Shown in pieces: positions 17,315 through 26,427 of a stretch of DNA of 64,000 bases. The DNA is taken from NCBI RefSeq assembly GCF_900111905.1, contig NZ_FOKM01000006.1, forward strand, positions 62,001 to 126,000, in the 5' to 3' direction. Each line of letters starts with the position of its first letter. The stretch's first letter is position 1. This stretch comes from Rhizobium sp. NFR07 (GTDB lineage: Bacteria > Pseudomonadota > Alphaproteobacteria > Rhizobiales > Rhizobiaceae). Below the pieces are notes generated by a model that saw only the letters and a program-made list of their open reading frames with translations, had not been told where the DNA came from and did no database searches. A program made the position numbers and the translations under genes.

Positions 17315-18141
17315 GCACAGTCAGCAATACGGGTTTCGTCCCGGCCCGCCGCCTCCTGTTCTGGAGCGGCATCGTCGCACTCTGCGCCTGGGTTCTCGTG
17401 CCGATCTATCTGGTCGCGCTCGGCGCACTCGGCGGCCGTAGTGGCGCCTACCAATGGCCGAAGAATTTCCTGCCCACCAATGTCTCGCTGCAGCCCTTCC
17501 TTCTGTTCCTCAAGACCGAAGGCGTGCTGCAATCCTTTCTCAATTCGCTCGGTGCGGCCGGCATCACCGTGGCGCTTTCCATCGCGCTCGGCGCACCGGC
17601 GGGTTATGCGCTGGCGCGCTACAATTTCCGCGGCAAGGACAGCTATCGTCTGCTGGTGCTGCTGACCCGCGCCTTCCCGCTCGCCATCCTCGCCCTGCCG
17701 CTGACCGTCTCCTATATCCGTCTCGGCCTCTACGACACCGTCCTCGGCGTCGGGCTCATCCACACGGTTCTTGCCCTGCCCTTCGCCGCGCTGGTGACGC
17801 AGGGCATCTTCCTCGGCGTTCCGCGCGAACTGGAAGAGGCTGCCTGGGTCTTCGGCTGCACCCGCATCCAGGCTTTCTTCAAGGTCGTGGCACCGCTTGC
17901 CCTGCCGGGCCTCGTGGCAACGGCCGTCTTCGCCTTCGTCATCTCGTGGAATGAGGTCTTTGCAGCCTCGGTTCTCACCGTGCGCCACCGCACGCTGACC
18001 GCCTATCTGCTGACCGTGCTGTCGGAAAGCCCGATGCACTACCGCTTCGCCGGTGGCCTCATGCTCATCCTTCCCTCGGTTGTCTTCATCTTCGCGGTCA
18101 GGCGCTACCTGTTTGCGATCTGGGGCATCTCTTCAAAGTAA
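17311..18141 (+). CDS. CUT1 sugar ABC transporter permease (MalG/UgpE type)
   Basis: This second permease has 276 residues and about six transmembrane helices. The EAA loop is ELEEAAWVFGCTRIQAFFKV. It overlaps the previous gene and is followed after 11 bases by the ATPase gene, so all three import components are co-transcribed. Confidence 0.9.
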   Translation: MSTVSNTGFVPARRLLFWSGIVALCAWVLVPIYLVALGALGGRSGAYQWPKNFLPTNVSLQPFLLFLKTEGVLQSFLNSLGAAGITVALSIALGAPAGYALARYNFRGKDSYRLLVLLTRAFPLAILALPLTVSYIRLGLYDTVLGVGLIHTVLALPFAALVTQGIFLGVPRELEEAAWVFGCTRIQAFFKVVAPLALPGLVATAVFAFVISWNEVFAASVLTVRHRTLTAYLLTVLSESPMHYRFAGGLMLILPSVVFIFAVRRYLFAIWGISSK

Positions 18142-18152
18142 CGGGTACATTC

Positions 18153-19205
18153 ATGGCCAACATTGTCATCGACAACATCAAGAAGAGCTTTGGGGCCTTC
18201 CAGGCGCTCAAGGAAGTCTCGCTGACGATCAATGACGGCGAGTTCGTCTCGCTGCTCGGACCGTCCGGCTGCGGCAAGACCACCCTGTTGCGCATCATTG
18301 CCGGATTGGAGACCGCGACGTCGGGCGACATCCGCATCGGAGACCGCTCGGTCATCTCCCTGCCGCCGAAGGATCGCGGACTTGCGATGGTCTTCCAGAA
18401 CTACGCCGTCTTCCCGCATATGACGGTCTATGAGAACGTCGCCTTCGGTCTGCGCATGCAGAAAGCCGATGATGCGCGCGTCAAGAAGCAGGTCGAAAAG
18501 GCGGCCGGCCTGCTGCATATCGAGCCCTATCTCGACCGCTATCCGAACAAGCTTTCCGGTGGCCAGCGTCAGCGCGTCGCCGTTGCCCGCGCGCTTGCCG
18601 TCGAACCCGGCGTACTTCTCATGGACGAACCGTTGTCCAACCTCGATGCGCTGCTGCGGCTTGAAATGCGCACCGAGTTGAAGACCGTGCTGCAGGCGGC
18701 GGGCACCACGACCATCTACGTCACCCACGACCAGACCGAGGCCATGGGCCTTTCGGACCGCATCGCCGTCGTCCATGACGGGCGCATCGAGCAGGTCGGC
18801 ACGCCGGTCGAGGTGTATAATCACCCGGCTACCCGCTTCGTCGGCGGGTTCATCGGCAATCCGCCGATGAATTTCATCACCATGCCGGTCACCGGCGGCA
18901 AGGTCGCCATCGGTTCGCAGCAGTTCGCTGTGCCGGCAACGGGCGGCGAGATCGTGTTCGGCCTGCGCGGCGAAACCGTCGAGCGCGCACCGAACGGCCA
19001 GGGGCTGGACATGCAGGTCCGTGTCGCCGAACCGATGGGCTCGCACCTGCTCTTGACCGGCAGCATTCTCGGCCAGCCGGCCCGCGTCATCCTGCCCGCC
19101 ACCGAAACCGTCAGGAACGGCGAGACGGTGGGGCTGACCCTCGATCCCAAGCGCCTGACATGGCTGTCGCCCGAGAGCGGCGCCTCCTACCCGGCCGCGG
19201 CATAA
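18153..19205 (+). CDS. Sugar ABC transporter ATP-binding protein (UgpC/MalK type)
   Basis: This 350-residue ATPase has Walker A GPSGCGKTT near residue 37, signature [15 protein letters not shown], Walker [13 protein letters not shown] and switch His in VTHDQTEAM. These are followed by the C-terminal TOBE-like regulatory domain of the MalK group. It powers the importer of this operon. Confidence 0.92.
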   Translation: MANIVIDNIKKSFGAFQALKEVSLTINDGEFVSLLGPSGCGKTTLLRIIAGLETATSGDIRIGDRSVISLPPKDRGLAMVFQNYAVFPHMTVYENVAFGLRMQKADDARVKKQVEKAAGLLHIEPYLDRYPNKLSGGQRQRVAVARALAVEPGVLLMDEPLSNLDALLRLEMRTELKTVLQAAGTTTIYVTHDQTEAMGLSDRIAVVHDGRIEQVGTPVEVYNHPATRFVGGFIGNPPMNFITMPVTGGKVAIGSQQFAVPATGGEIVFGLRGETVERAPNGQGLDMQVRVAEPMGSHLLLTGSILGQPARVILPATETVRNGETVGLTLDPKRLTWLSPESGASYPAAA

Positions 19206-19225
19206 GATTTCTGGAGTTTTCGACA

Positions 19226-20491
19226 ATGACCAAGCATTTTGACGAGGCCTATCGCATCCTCGCGGCCAATGATCGCGGCGGCTACACCGTGCCGACCGAC
19301 CGGCTCTATCCGTTCCAGTGGAACTGGGATTCCGCCTTCGTCGCCATGGGTTTTGCCACCTATGATGTCGACCGGGCCTATCGCGAGCTGGAACGGCTGG
19401 TCGAGGGCCAGTGGGCTGACGGCATGATCCCGCAGATCGTCTTCCACCAGCCGAGCGACACCTATTTCCCCGGCCCCGCCGTGTGGCGTACGAACCACAC
19501 GACCCCGACTTCGGGCATTACCCAGCCGCCGGTCTTCGGCATGGCGCTGCGTGCCGTCCACGAGGCCGCTGAGAAAGCCGGCACGGAGAATGCCAGAGAG
19601 CGCACGATCGCGCTGCTGCAGGCAGGAATGAAATGGCATCGCTGGTGGTATGCGGCCCGCGACCCGGAGAATACCGGCCTTATCGCGCTTCTGCATCCCT
19701 GGGAAAGCGGCAGCGACAATTCTCCCGCCTGGGACATTGCGCTCGCCCGCGTGCCGACCACCACCGACACGCCTGTCGTGCGCAAGGACACCGGCCATGT
19801 CGATGCCGCCATGCGTCCGCGTGACGAGGACTATCGCCGCTTCATCCATCTGGTCGATACCTATGCGGCCTGCGGCTGGGATCCGGTCAAGCAGTGGGCA
19901 AAAACGCCGTTCAAGGTTGCCGAAGTGCAGACCACCGGCATCCTGCTGAAAGCCGGCGAGGATCTGCAGCATCTCGCCGATCTGCTCGGCCTTGCAGCCG
20001 AGGCGGAAGAACTGGCCGGGTACAACGAACGCACCCGCAAGGCACTTCTCGCCCAGTGGCGTCCGGCGCTCTCCCGCTTCGTCTCCCGCGACCTGATTTC
20101 CGGCGAGGATATCGAGGCTCCGACGCAGGCCGGATTCATTCCGTTGCTTGGCCTGGATCTGGACAGGAAAACGGCTGATGCCGCGGTGGCCGAGATGAAG
20201 CTCTGGTCCGACGGCATGAAGGTCGCCTTCCCCACGACCAAGCCCTTCGTCGAAAGCTGGGAACCCAAGCGCTACTGGCGCGGGCCCGCCTGGGCAATCA
20301 TCAACTGGCTGCTGATCGACGGCCTGAACCGTAATGGCCAACCGGATATGGCGGAGGCGCTGCGTCTCTCCACGATCAATGCGATCGAGACGGAAGGTTT
20401 TGCCGAATATTTCGACCCGACCACCGGTGAAGGCTGCGGCGGGCTCGGCTTTTCCTGGACGGCGGCAGCCTATCTCTGGCTCGCCCGGTAG
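19226..20491 (+). CDS. GH63-like glycoside hydrolase (mannosylglycerate/glucosylglycerate hydrolase-like)
   Basis: This 421-residue (alpha/alpha)6-barrel type hydrolase shows the motifs FQWNWDSAFVAMGF, GMIPQIVFH, SGITQPPVFGMAL and YWRGPAWAIINWLL. I associate these with the MGH1/GH63 group, whose members hydrolyse mannosylglycerate, glucosylglycerate or related alpha-glycosides. There is no signal peptide, so it acts in the cytoplasm on the imported substrate. The start at 19226 follows CTGGAG. As the last gene of the LacI operon it suggests the substrate is a small alpha-glycoside, possibly a compatible solute. The exact substrate is inferred, not shown. Confidence 0.75.
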   Translation: MTKHFDEAYRILAANDRGGYTVPTDRLYPFQWNWDSAFVAMGFATYDVDRAYRELERLVEGQWADGMIPQIVFHQPSDTYFPGPAVWRTNHTTPTSGITQPPVFGMALRAVHEAAEKAGTENARERTIALLQAGMKWHRWWYAARDPENTGLIALLHPWESGSDNSPAWDIALARVPTTTDTPVVRKDTGHVDAAMRPRDEDYRRFIHLVDTYAACGWDPVKQWAKTPFKVAEVQTTGILLKAGEDLQHLADLLGLAAEAEELAGYNERTRKALLAQWRPALSRFVSRDLISGEDIEAPTQAGFIPLLGLDLDRKTADAAVAEMKLWSDGMKVAFPTTKPFVESWEPKRYWRGPAWAIINWLLIDGLNRNGQPDMAEALRLSTINAIETEGFAEYFDPTTGEGCGGLGFSWTAAAYLWLAR

Positions 20492-20515
20492 CGGGCCGAA
20501 TTACCCGATCGGGAT

Positions 20516-20549
20516 CCCGTATAGTGGCAGAAGGCAGCCACTATACGGG
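20516..20549 (+). terminator. Hairpin at the end of the LacI operon
   Basis: A perfect 13-bp inverted repeat (CCCGTATAGTGGC at 20516-20528 and complement at 20537-20549) with an 8-base loop lies 25 bases after the glycosidase stop. There is no T-run, but the position and stability fit the end of the operon. Confidence 0.5.
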
Positions 20550-20696
20550 CTCGGTCTGGGGGAATGGCCATTCCGGCAGGACCGCTTTCGGGCGGCAATC
20601 GGGTCAAGGATCGCGTGCCGGTCCCGCAGATCGTTTACATTCTGCCTGCCATCGCCTAGTGACGGCGCTCAATAAGCGGACTTGCGGGCGAAAACC

Positions 20697-21305
20697 ATGT
20701 TGATCAAGCAGAGCGACTATCACCGGATCTATCGGGTCATCAACAGCCTGCTTCACAACGAGAAGGCCGACCCGGCAACGGCATCGATGTATTTCAGCAC
20801 GTTCGGGGCCTTTATCCTCAAGCAGCATTACAAGCTCGATGCGGCGCCCAGAGGCGGACTTGCAGCTTATAATCTCGGCGGCACCGTCATTCTCTTCGCG
20901 GATCATCGCGAGGATGGTTACGTGACGGGGGCGGGCGAGAATTTTCACTGCTGGGTCGAGGCCGACGGCTGGGCGATCGACTTCATGGCGCCGGCATTTT
21001 CGGAAAGTGCGAAGGGACTGGCCCTGCCTTCCAGGATGTTCCAGCGGCCGCTGTCATCCATGGCGGCGTCGATCAACGACGTCAGCAATCCAGGTGACTT
21101 CTTCCTTCAGCACGAACCCCGAGCCATGGCCGGTCATTTTGCCGACTGGCAGAAACACGGGATGATCGGTGATCTCGCGACGGTCGCCGCGAAATGGTTT
21201 CGCAAGTCGCCGAAGCAGATGCCGGCTTCGATATCGATCGAGGGACCGGGTGGAAAGATGAACACGGTGTCGCTCCGCGGCAACGCACTTTCCGGCGCCT
21301 GGTAA
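20697..21305 (+). CDS. DUF2026-like protein of unknown function
   Basis: This 202-residue soluble protein has no signal peptide. The N-terminal QSDYHRIYRVINSLLHN, then STFGAFILKQHYKLDA and FHCWVEADGWAIDFMAP, recall the DUF2026 family. The conserved His/Cys/Asp pattern hints at a transglutaminase- or papain-like fold, but I cannot show activity. The ATG at 20697 is used, and a TTG at 20682 is possible. It stands alone between the sugar operon and a convergent amidohydrolase gene. Confidence 0.65.
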   Translation: MLIKQSDYHRIYRVINSLLHNEKADPATASMYFSTFGAFILKQHYKLDAAPRGGLAAYNLGGTVILFADHREDGYVTGAGENFHCWVEADGWAIDFMAPAFSESAKGLALPSRMFQRPLSSMAASINDVSNPGDFFLQHEPRAMAGHFADWQKHGMIGDLATVAAKWFRKSPKQMPASISIEGPGGKMNTVSLRGNALSGAW

Positions 21306-21320
21306 AGATCAGCCGGCCGG

Positions 21321-22523
21321 TCAGCCGCTTGCGAGCCTGACCTTGCCGGCCTCCGCGACAAGGCGGCCTGCCTTGAAGACACGCCGGCCTGGCGGGAAAC
21401 CGACCACAGCCTCGGGCACATGCGCGGCCTTCAACGCGACGAAATCCGCCTTCGCTCCGACCTCGATGCCATAGCCTTCGAGACGAAGCGCTTTCGCGCC
21501 CGCATTGGTCACGATGTCGAAGGCGACCGTCAGATCTTCATCGGTGAAAAAGCCGGAGCGGTAGCCGATGATCTCGGCCCGGCGCAGCATGTCGCCGTCC
21601 CCGTAGGGCCACCAGCTGTCGCGGATATTGTCGCTGCCGCTGAAGACGTTGACGCCTTCCGCCCGGAGCAATGCCACCGGCGGGAAACTGTGATGCCCTG
21701 GCGCATTGGTCATGATCGAAATGCCCGCCTTCGCAATCCGAGCTGCGATCTTTCGCGCCGCATCGGGCGCGAGATCCCCCAGCCCGTAGGCATGGCTGAT
21801 GGCCACATGGCCCTGCATGCCGAGCGCCTCGGTTCTTGCGCAGATCTCCTCGATGGTGAAGGCGCCCATGCTGCCGCCCTCGTGCAGATGGATGTCGATA
21901 TCGACGCCCCGCCTTTGAGCGACGCCGAAGACCACCTCCAGATGGGCGGTCACATCCCGGTCGAAGCTTGCCGGATCAAGACCGCCGACGAGATCAGCAC
22001 CAAGGCCGATCGCTTCGTCCAGCAGTTCAGGCGTCCCCGGGCTCTTCAGGATGCCGCTCTGCGGAAAGGCGACGAGCTGGATATCGATAATCTCCCTGTA
22101 TCGCTCCCGCACCGCAAGGATCGTCTCGAGCGACTTGAGCCCGACGGAACCATCGACCATGACGTGGCTGCGCATCTGGAGCGCGCCGTGGCCGATGCAA
22201 AGTTCAAGCTGCCTGATCGCCCGCTCGGCCATCGGTTCGGCCCTGGCCATGTTGTCAGCCTGGAAGGCGACGCGTTCATGGACATCGAAACCGTTCGTGC
22301 ACGGCCGATGCGCCACCCATTTTCCGCCATAGAAGCTGGTATCGAGATGGATGTGTCCCTCGACGAAGCCCGGGACCAAGAGCTCCCCAGCGATGTCGAT
22401 GTTATGGCTGCCAGCCGATTGCGGCGAGACGGGCTCGATCGCCGTGATCCGGCCGTTCTCAACGTGAATATCCCGTAGCAGGCCGTCGGCAAGCTTCGCA
22501 TTGGTAAAAATGGTCATCGTCAT
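21321..22523 (-). CDS. Amidohydrolase-superfamily protein (cytosine deaminase-like)
   Basis: This 400-residue TIM-barrel metal hydrolase has the metal-binding GHIHLD motif near residue 57, IHLHEGG near 210, SHAYGLGD near 240 and SGSDNIRD near 295. The layout resembles CodA-type cytosine deaminases, but the CodA HCDE motif is replaced by HLHE, so the substrate is uncertain. The start may be the third codon (22517). It lies with a few independent metabolic genes on the minus strand. Confidence 0.75.
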   Translation of the reverse strand: MTMTIFTNAKLADGLLRDIHVENGRITAIEPVSPQSAGSHNIDIAGELLVPGFVEGHIHLDTSFYGGKWVAHRPCTNGFDVHERVAFQADNMARAEPMAERAIRQLELCIGHGALQMRSHVMVDGSVGLKSLETILAVRERYREIIDIQLVAFPQSGILKSPGTPELLDEAIGLGADLVGGLDPASFDRDVTAHLEVVFGVAQRRGVDIDIHLHEGGSMGAFTIEEICARTEALGMQGHVAISHAYGLGDLAPDAARKIAARIAKAGISIMTNAPGHHSFPPVALLRAEGVNVFSGSDNIRDSWWPYGDGDMLRRAEIIGYRSGFFTDEDLTVAFDIVTNAGAKALRLEGYGIEVGAKADFVALKAAHVPEAVVGFPPGRRVFKAGRLVAEAGKVRLASG

Positions 22524-22611
22524 GATCGGAGTTTAGCCGAAATTTCGACGGTTCATAGCATCTCGAATGGCGAAAGACGCGGCACAGATATTGCTGCGTC
22601 CTCACATGCAC

Positions 22612-23373
22612 TCACTCCGCAGCCTTCACGATCAACGCCGCTACTTCCTTTGGAAACGAAAGCATCGCCACATGGCTGGACGGCACTTCGATCGCGGTCG
22701 CCCCGGCAAGCGTCACCTGGGCCTTTTCAAGTTCGGGCGAGATTACGGTATCCTTCGTCGCCACCACCATGAAGGTCGGCTTGTCGCGCCAGGCCGCGTG
22801 ACTTACCGCGGTTGCGGGGCCCTTGATGTGAAACGGGCCCTGGGTGGCGGCTACGAGCGCCTGCTCCTCCGGTGTCAGGTCGGCGGCGAAATATTTGCGC
22901 ACGCCTTCTTCTGAAAAGCGGAGAAAACCGTCCTCGTCCTGGGCAATCGCCTCGCGGCCCGGCGGGGCCGGAAATTTCGAGGCGATGTCGCGCGCCGACT
23001 GGCCGCTGTCCGGGGCATAGGCCGCGACATAAACGAGCGAGGCCACTTTCGGATCGTTGCCCGCCTCGGTTATGACCACCCCACCCCAGGAATGCCCGAC
23101 GAGAACCACGGGCCCCTCTGCGTCGCGGATGGCACGCCTGGCCGCAGCCACGTCATCTTCCAGCGAGGTCAGCGGATTCTGGACCGCCACGACCTTCAGC
23201 CCGGCCTGTTGCAGGATCGGGATGACCTTGTTCCAGGAGGAGCCATCGGCGAACGCGCCATGAACGAGCACCGCCGTCCTGGCCTTCAAGTCGGCGGCCG
23301 CAGCCGGTTGCAGCGGCAGGCAGGTGGCATAGAACGTCACTGCCACACCCCAAAAAAGCTTGAGCATGTTCAT
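22612..23373 (-). CDS. Exported alpha/beta hydrolase
   Basis: This 253-residue alpha/beta hydrolase has an N-terminal signal peptide (residues 1-27, ending near PAAAADLKA). The nucleophile elbow GHSWGG holds the Ser, the oxyanion region is LVHGAFADGSSW, and the late His is in SSHVAML. It resembles esterase or haloperoxidase-like periplasmic hydrolases. The ATG at 23373 follows AAAGGAACTTCG. The substrate is unknown. Confidence 0.8.
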   Translation of the reverse strand: MNMLKLFWGVAVTFYATCLPLQPAAAADLKARTAVLVHGAFADGSSWNKVIPILQQAGLKVVAVQNPLTSLEDDVAAARRAIRDAEGPVVLVGHSWGGVVITEAGNDPKVASLVYVAAYAPDSGQSARDIASKFPAPPGREAIAQDEDGFLRFSEEGVRKYFAADLTPEEQALVAATQGPFHIKGPATAVSHAAWRDKPTFMVVATKDTVISPELEKAQVTLAGATAIEVPSSHVAMLSFPKEVAALIVKAAE

Positions 23374-23447
23374 CGAAGTTCCTTTCCGAAGACTGGACGG
23401 CGCGACAGGATCGCCGCGCCGCCATGGCTCGATCGATGGGAGGCTCG

Positions 23448-24503
23448 TTACATCTTGACGACCGCCCGGCCGACTATGTCGCCTGCGCGGAGCAGTTCGA
23501 GATATTCGTTAATCTGGTCGAAGGAAATCGTCTTGATCGTGTGCCGGATCTTGCCTGCAGCCGCAAGCGCCACGACCTCGCTCAGATCATTGTAACTGCC
23601 CCAGTAAGATCCCTGGAAAGTCTGTTCGCGCGACACCCGCCGAAACAGAGGGACGTCGATCCGGTCTCCGACAAGGCCGACATCGACATAGTGGCCGCTG
23701 ATCCCGAGGATGTCGAAGCCGAGCTTAATCATTTCCGGCGCGCCGGCGCAGTCGATGATGGCATCCAGCTGGTTCTGGCCCGTCGCCTGGTTGAGTTCCT
23801 TGGCAATATCCGCCGATGACTTGCCCTTGACGTTGATCACGTGATCGGCGCCGTATTCCGTGGCGACCTTGAGCTTGTCGTCATTGCGGGCGAAGGCGAC
23901 GACCTGCGCGCCGCCGCCGAGCAACTTTGCGTATTGGATGGCGTAGCTTCCAAGGCCCCCGATGCCGAAGACACCCAGCACGCGATCGGGTCCCAGAGCC
24001 CCGCTATCCCTCAGCTTCTTGATGCCCCGATAGGGTGTCATACCGGCGTCGGTGAGTGGCGCGAGTTCCTCGAACTTCAGACGCTTGTCGACCTTGACGA
24101 GATAGCGGGCAGGTACCGGAAGGAATTCGGAATAACCGCCATAGGGGCCGAAACCGGGCCAGCGCACATTAGCGCAGATATGCGTGTTGCCGATCTGGCA
24201 ATGCCGGCAGGTGCCGTCCCCCCATCCCGGAGCCACGACGACATGATCGCCTTCCTTGAAACCCGAGGATTTCGGAACGACATCGCCGATCGCACTCACC
24301 ACCCCGGTTATCTCGTGGCCGGGCGTAATCGGCCGGGGAATATCGGCGTACTGCTTGAAGTAGCCGTCCACAAGCTGGACGTCGGAACGGCACATCCCGC
24401 AGGCCTTTACCTGGACGAGGATCTCGTCGGGCTGGATATCGGGCACCGATACATCCTCGAAGACGAGAGGCTTATGGTATTCGTGCAGACGGGCCGCTTT
24501 CAT
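23448..24503 (-). CDS. Zinc-dependent alcohol dehydrogenase (MDR family)
   Basis: This medium-chain dehydrogenase of 351 residues has the catalytic zinc ligands in CGMCRSD and GHEITG, a NAD(P)-binding GVFGIGGLGSYA near residue 175, and a structural-zinc loop. That loop reads GWGDGTCRHCQIGNTHIC and shows three Cys where the usual pattern has four. The fourth ligand may be another residue or the lobe may differ. It should oxidise or reduce an alcohol/aldehyde pair. It lies close to the GlcG-like gene upstream on the same strand. Confidence 0.85.
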   Translation of the reverse strand: MKAARLHEYHKPLVFEDVSVPDIQPDEILVQVKACGMCRSDVQLVDGYFKQYADIPRPITPGHEITGVVSAIGDVVPKSSGFKEGDHVVVAPGWGDGTCRHCQIGNTHICANVRWPGFGPYGGYSEFLPVPARYLVKVDKRLKFEELAPLTDAGMTPYRGIKKLRDSGALGPDRVLGVFGIGGLGSYAIQYAKLLGGGAQVVAFARNDDKLKVATEYGADHVINVKGKSSADIAKELNQATGQNQLDAIIDCAGAPEMIKLGFDILGISGHYVDVGLVGDRIDVPLFRRVSREQTFQGSYWGSYNDLSEVVALAAAGKIRHTIKTISFDQINEYLELLRAGDIVGRAVVKM

Positions 24504-24594
24504 TGGATCATCCTTCCATCGGGTTCATCGTTTGTGTTCATGACGCGCCATCGGCCGAGCTATGAGCCGCGGCCATATCCGCAGGCCGTCGGTT

Positions 24595-25035
24595 TCATGC
24601 GGCATCCGCGAGGGCTGCAATGCCCGCATCGGCCACCGCAATGTCCTGTTCGACGGTGCCGGCACTCGCGCCGATTGCCCCGATGATCTGGCCATCGCGG
24701 ACAACCGGCACGCCGCCACCGAAAATGATGACATTGCCGTCGTTGCTCTGCTGGATGCCGTAAAGCGGCTCGCCCGGCTGCGACAGCTTGGCGAGGTTGG
24801 CCGTGGCATTGTCGAAGATGCGCGCCGTCACCGCTTTCTTGATGGCCAGGTCGATACTGCCGATCAGAGCGCCGTCCTGACGCACGAAGGCAACCAGATG
24901 ACCACCGGCGTCGACGATGGCGACATTATAGGCGACGTCAAAACTCCTCGCCTTGGTCTCGGCAGCGAGGAGCATGCGCTTCGCATCCTCAAGTGTCAGG
25001 GTCTCGCTCACGCTTGGCATATTGCCCTCGATCAT
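24595..25035 (-). CDS. GlcG/HbpS family protein (DUF336, heme-binding-like)
   Basis: This 146-residue protein of the GlcG/HbpS family shows LTLEDAKRMLLAAETKA, VAIVDAGGHLVAFVRQDGA and GGVPVVRDGQIIGAIGASAG. Relatives bind heme or corrinoids, or form assemblies linked to glycolate or alcohol oxidation genes. The ATG at 25020, preceded by GAGGG, may be the true start (141 residues). It sits just upstream of the alcohol dehydrogenase gene and may be co-transcribed with it. Confidence 0.8.
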   Translation of the reverse strand: MIEGNMPSVSETLTLEDAKRMLLAAETKARSFDVAYNVAIVDAGGHLVAFVRQDGALIGSIDLAIKKAVTARIFDNATANLAKLSQPGEPLYGIQQSNDGNVIIFGGGVPVVRDGQIIGAIGASAGTVEQDIAVADAGIAALADAA

Positions 25036-25163
25036 CCGACGGTCGGCCGCTGCAATACCCTTCTCGACAGGGCAAGCGTGCTCCTGACCGGCCGATGTTC
25101 TCGGCCGGCACGGCAGTGTGCGGTCTTCCTGATTTCGTTCAGATTATGGGCAAAGGGAGTAAC

Positions 25164-25223
25164 ATGAGCCGCACGACGCGGCACGTTAAGCGGCGTAAAA
25201 CCAAGGGAAACCGAAAACGGTAG
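25164..25223 (+). CDS. Possible 19-residue very basic microprotein
   Basis: A tiny frame with ATG at 25164 and TAG at 25221-25223 is preceded by AAAGGGAG four bases upstream. Ten of the 19 residues are Arg or Lys. It lies in the gap between two minus-strand genes, on the opposite strand. I do not recognise it. The strong ribosome site and extreme composition are the only support, so it may be a chance frame. Confidence 0.3.
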   Translation: MSRTTRHVKRRKTKGNRKR

Positions 25224-25261
25224 GCTGGCAAGAGCCGGCAATCAGACCGGACGCGACGTCG

Positions 25262-26296
25262 TCAACGCCCGATCTGCTTGTTCCACGCTTCGAGCCAGGC
25301 CTGCCTCGATCTGTTGATCTCGCGGAAGGACGGTATGGACAGGTCCTCGTGGCGCGTGAGCGCCCCCTTGACCGCGGGATCGAAGACAGCCTTCATGTTG
25401 ACGCTGCCATAATGGGTCTTGCTCGCAAAGCAGGACTGTCCCTCGGCGCCCAGTGCGATCGTCACGAAGGTCCATGCGCTGGGGTCGGCCTTCTTCACCA
25501 CCTGGATCCAGTTGAACGTGGCCGGGCCGCCGGGCGAAGGCGTGACATATTCGAAGTCCGGGTTATTCCCGTCGATGATGAAGGCCCTGGAGCGCCCATC
25601 CCAATACATCGCCGCGTCTATCTCGCCGGAACCAAGAGCATTCAGGACCTGATTGTGGTCGGCCCAGAATTCCAGCGAACCGCCGGCCATCATCCGTTTC
25701 ACCCGGTCAAGGCCGGGCTGGGCGTTCCTCTCGTCCCCGCCGCTGACCCTGGTAACGTTCCAGAGACTGGAGCCCAATGACCCGGGATAGTGGATGCTCG
25801 GTATCGCAGCGGTAATTTCGCCCCGTTCCACTGCATCGTAAAAGTCGTCCCATGTGCGGATGGGTACTTTCACGGTCCTGGAATTGTAGATGACGCCCAT
25901 CGCGCCATAGGTAAAGACGACGCCATAGCCTTCAGCGAAGCTGACCATGTCGGGATAGATATCCGCAAGGCCTGCGACCGGTTGGCCGGAGAAAGGCAGG
26001 ACGAGCCCCTTGTCGATCATCTGGTAGGCCGTCTCCGTGGGAGCGAAGACGACATCGAAGGGCGGTGCGTCGGGATTGGCGGCAATCTGGTTCAGCCACT
26101 GGAGTGGCGCACCCAGCACGACATCGACCGTCTTTCCTGTCTGCTTTTCAAAAGGTGCGACGATGCAGCTGCGCAGCGCCTCTTCCCATACCCCGCCAAA
26201 CGCGCCGACCGTGAGGTCGGCGGCGTGTACGGGGGCGGCCGCTCCCGCCTGGACAAACAGCGCTCCCAGCAATGCCAGACATGCTCTAGACATCAT
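25262..26296 (-). CDS. Polyamine-type ABC transporter substrate-binding protein
   Basis: This 344-residue periplasmic binding protein (PotD/family 8-like) has a signal peptide (residues 1-25, ending PVHAADL) and the family start LTVGAFGGVWEEALRSCIVAPFE. It is divergent from the ATPase and permease genes that begin at 26428 and should serve them. ATG at 26296 or 26293 follows GGGGGC. The spermidine/putrescine class is clear, but the exact ligand is not, because relatives also bind other small cations and acids. Confidence 0.85.
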   Translation of the reverse strand: MMSRACLALLGALFVQAGAAAPVHAADLTVGAFGGVWEEALRSCIVAPFEKQTGKTVDVVLGAPLQWLNQIAANPDAPPFDVVFAPTETAYQMIDKGLVLPFSGQPVAGLADIYPDMVSFAEGYGVVFTYGAMGVIYNSRTVKVPIRTWDDFYDAVERGEITAAIPSIHYPGSLGSSLWNVTRVSGGDERNAQPGLDRVKRMMAGGSLEFWADHNQVLNALGSGEIDAAMYWDGRSRAFIIDGNNPDFEYVTPSPGGPATFNWIQVVKKADPSAWTFVTIALGAEGQSCFASKTHYGSVNMKAVFDPAVKGALTRHEDLSIPSFREINRSRQAWLEAWNKQIGR

Positions 26297-26427
26297 GCCC
26301 CCTTCGCGATCCCCATCGTGAAGCGGATGCTACCCTTCATAATTGCTTTGAGCCAGCTATAACAATTGCGGGGCCCCGCGGAACGTGGGCTGAACGTGTC
26401 GCCGCGTGACCTGAAGCGGAGTCGAGC

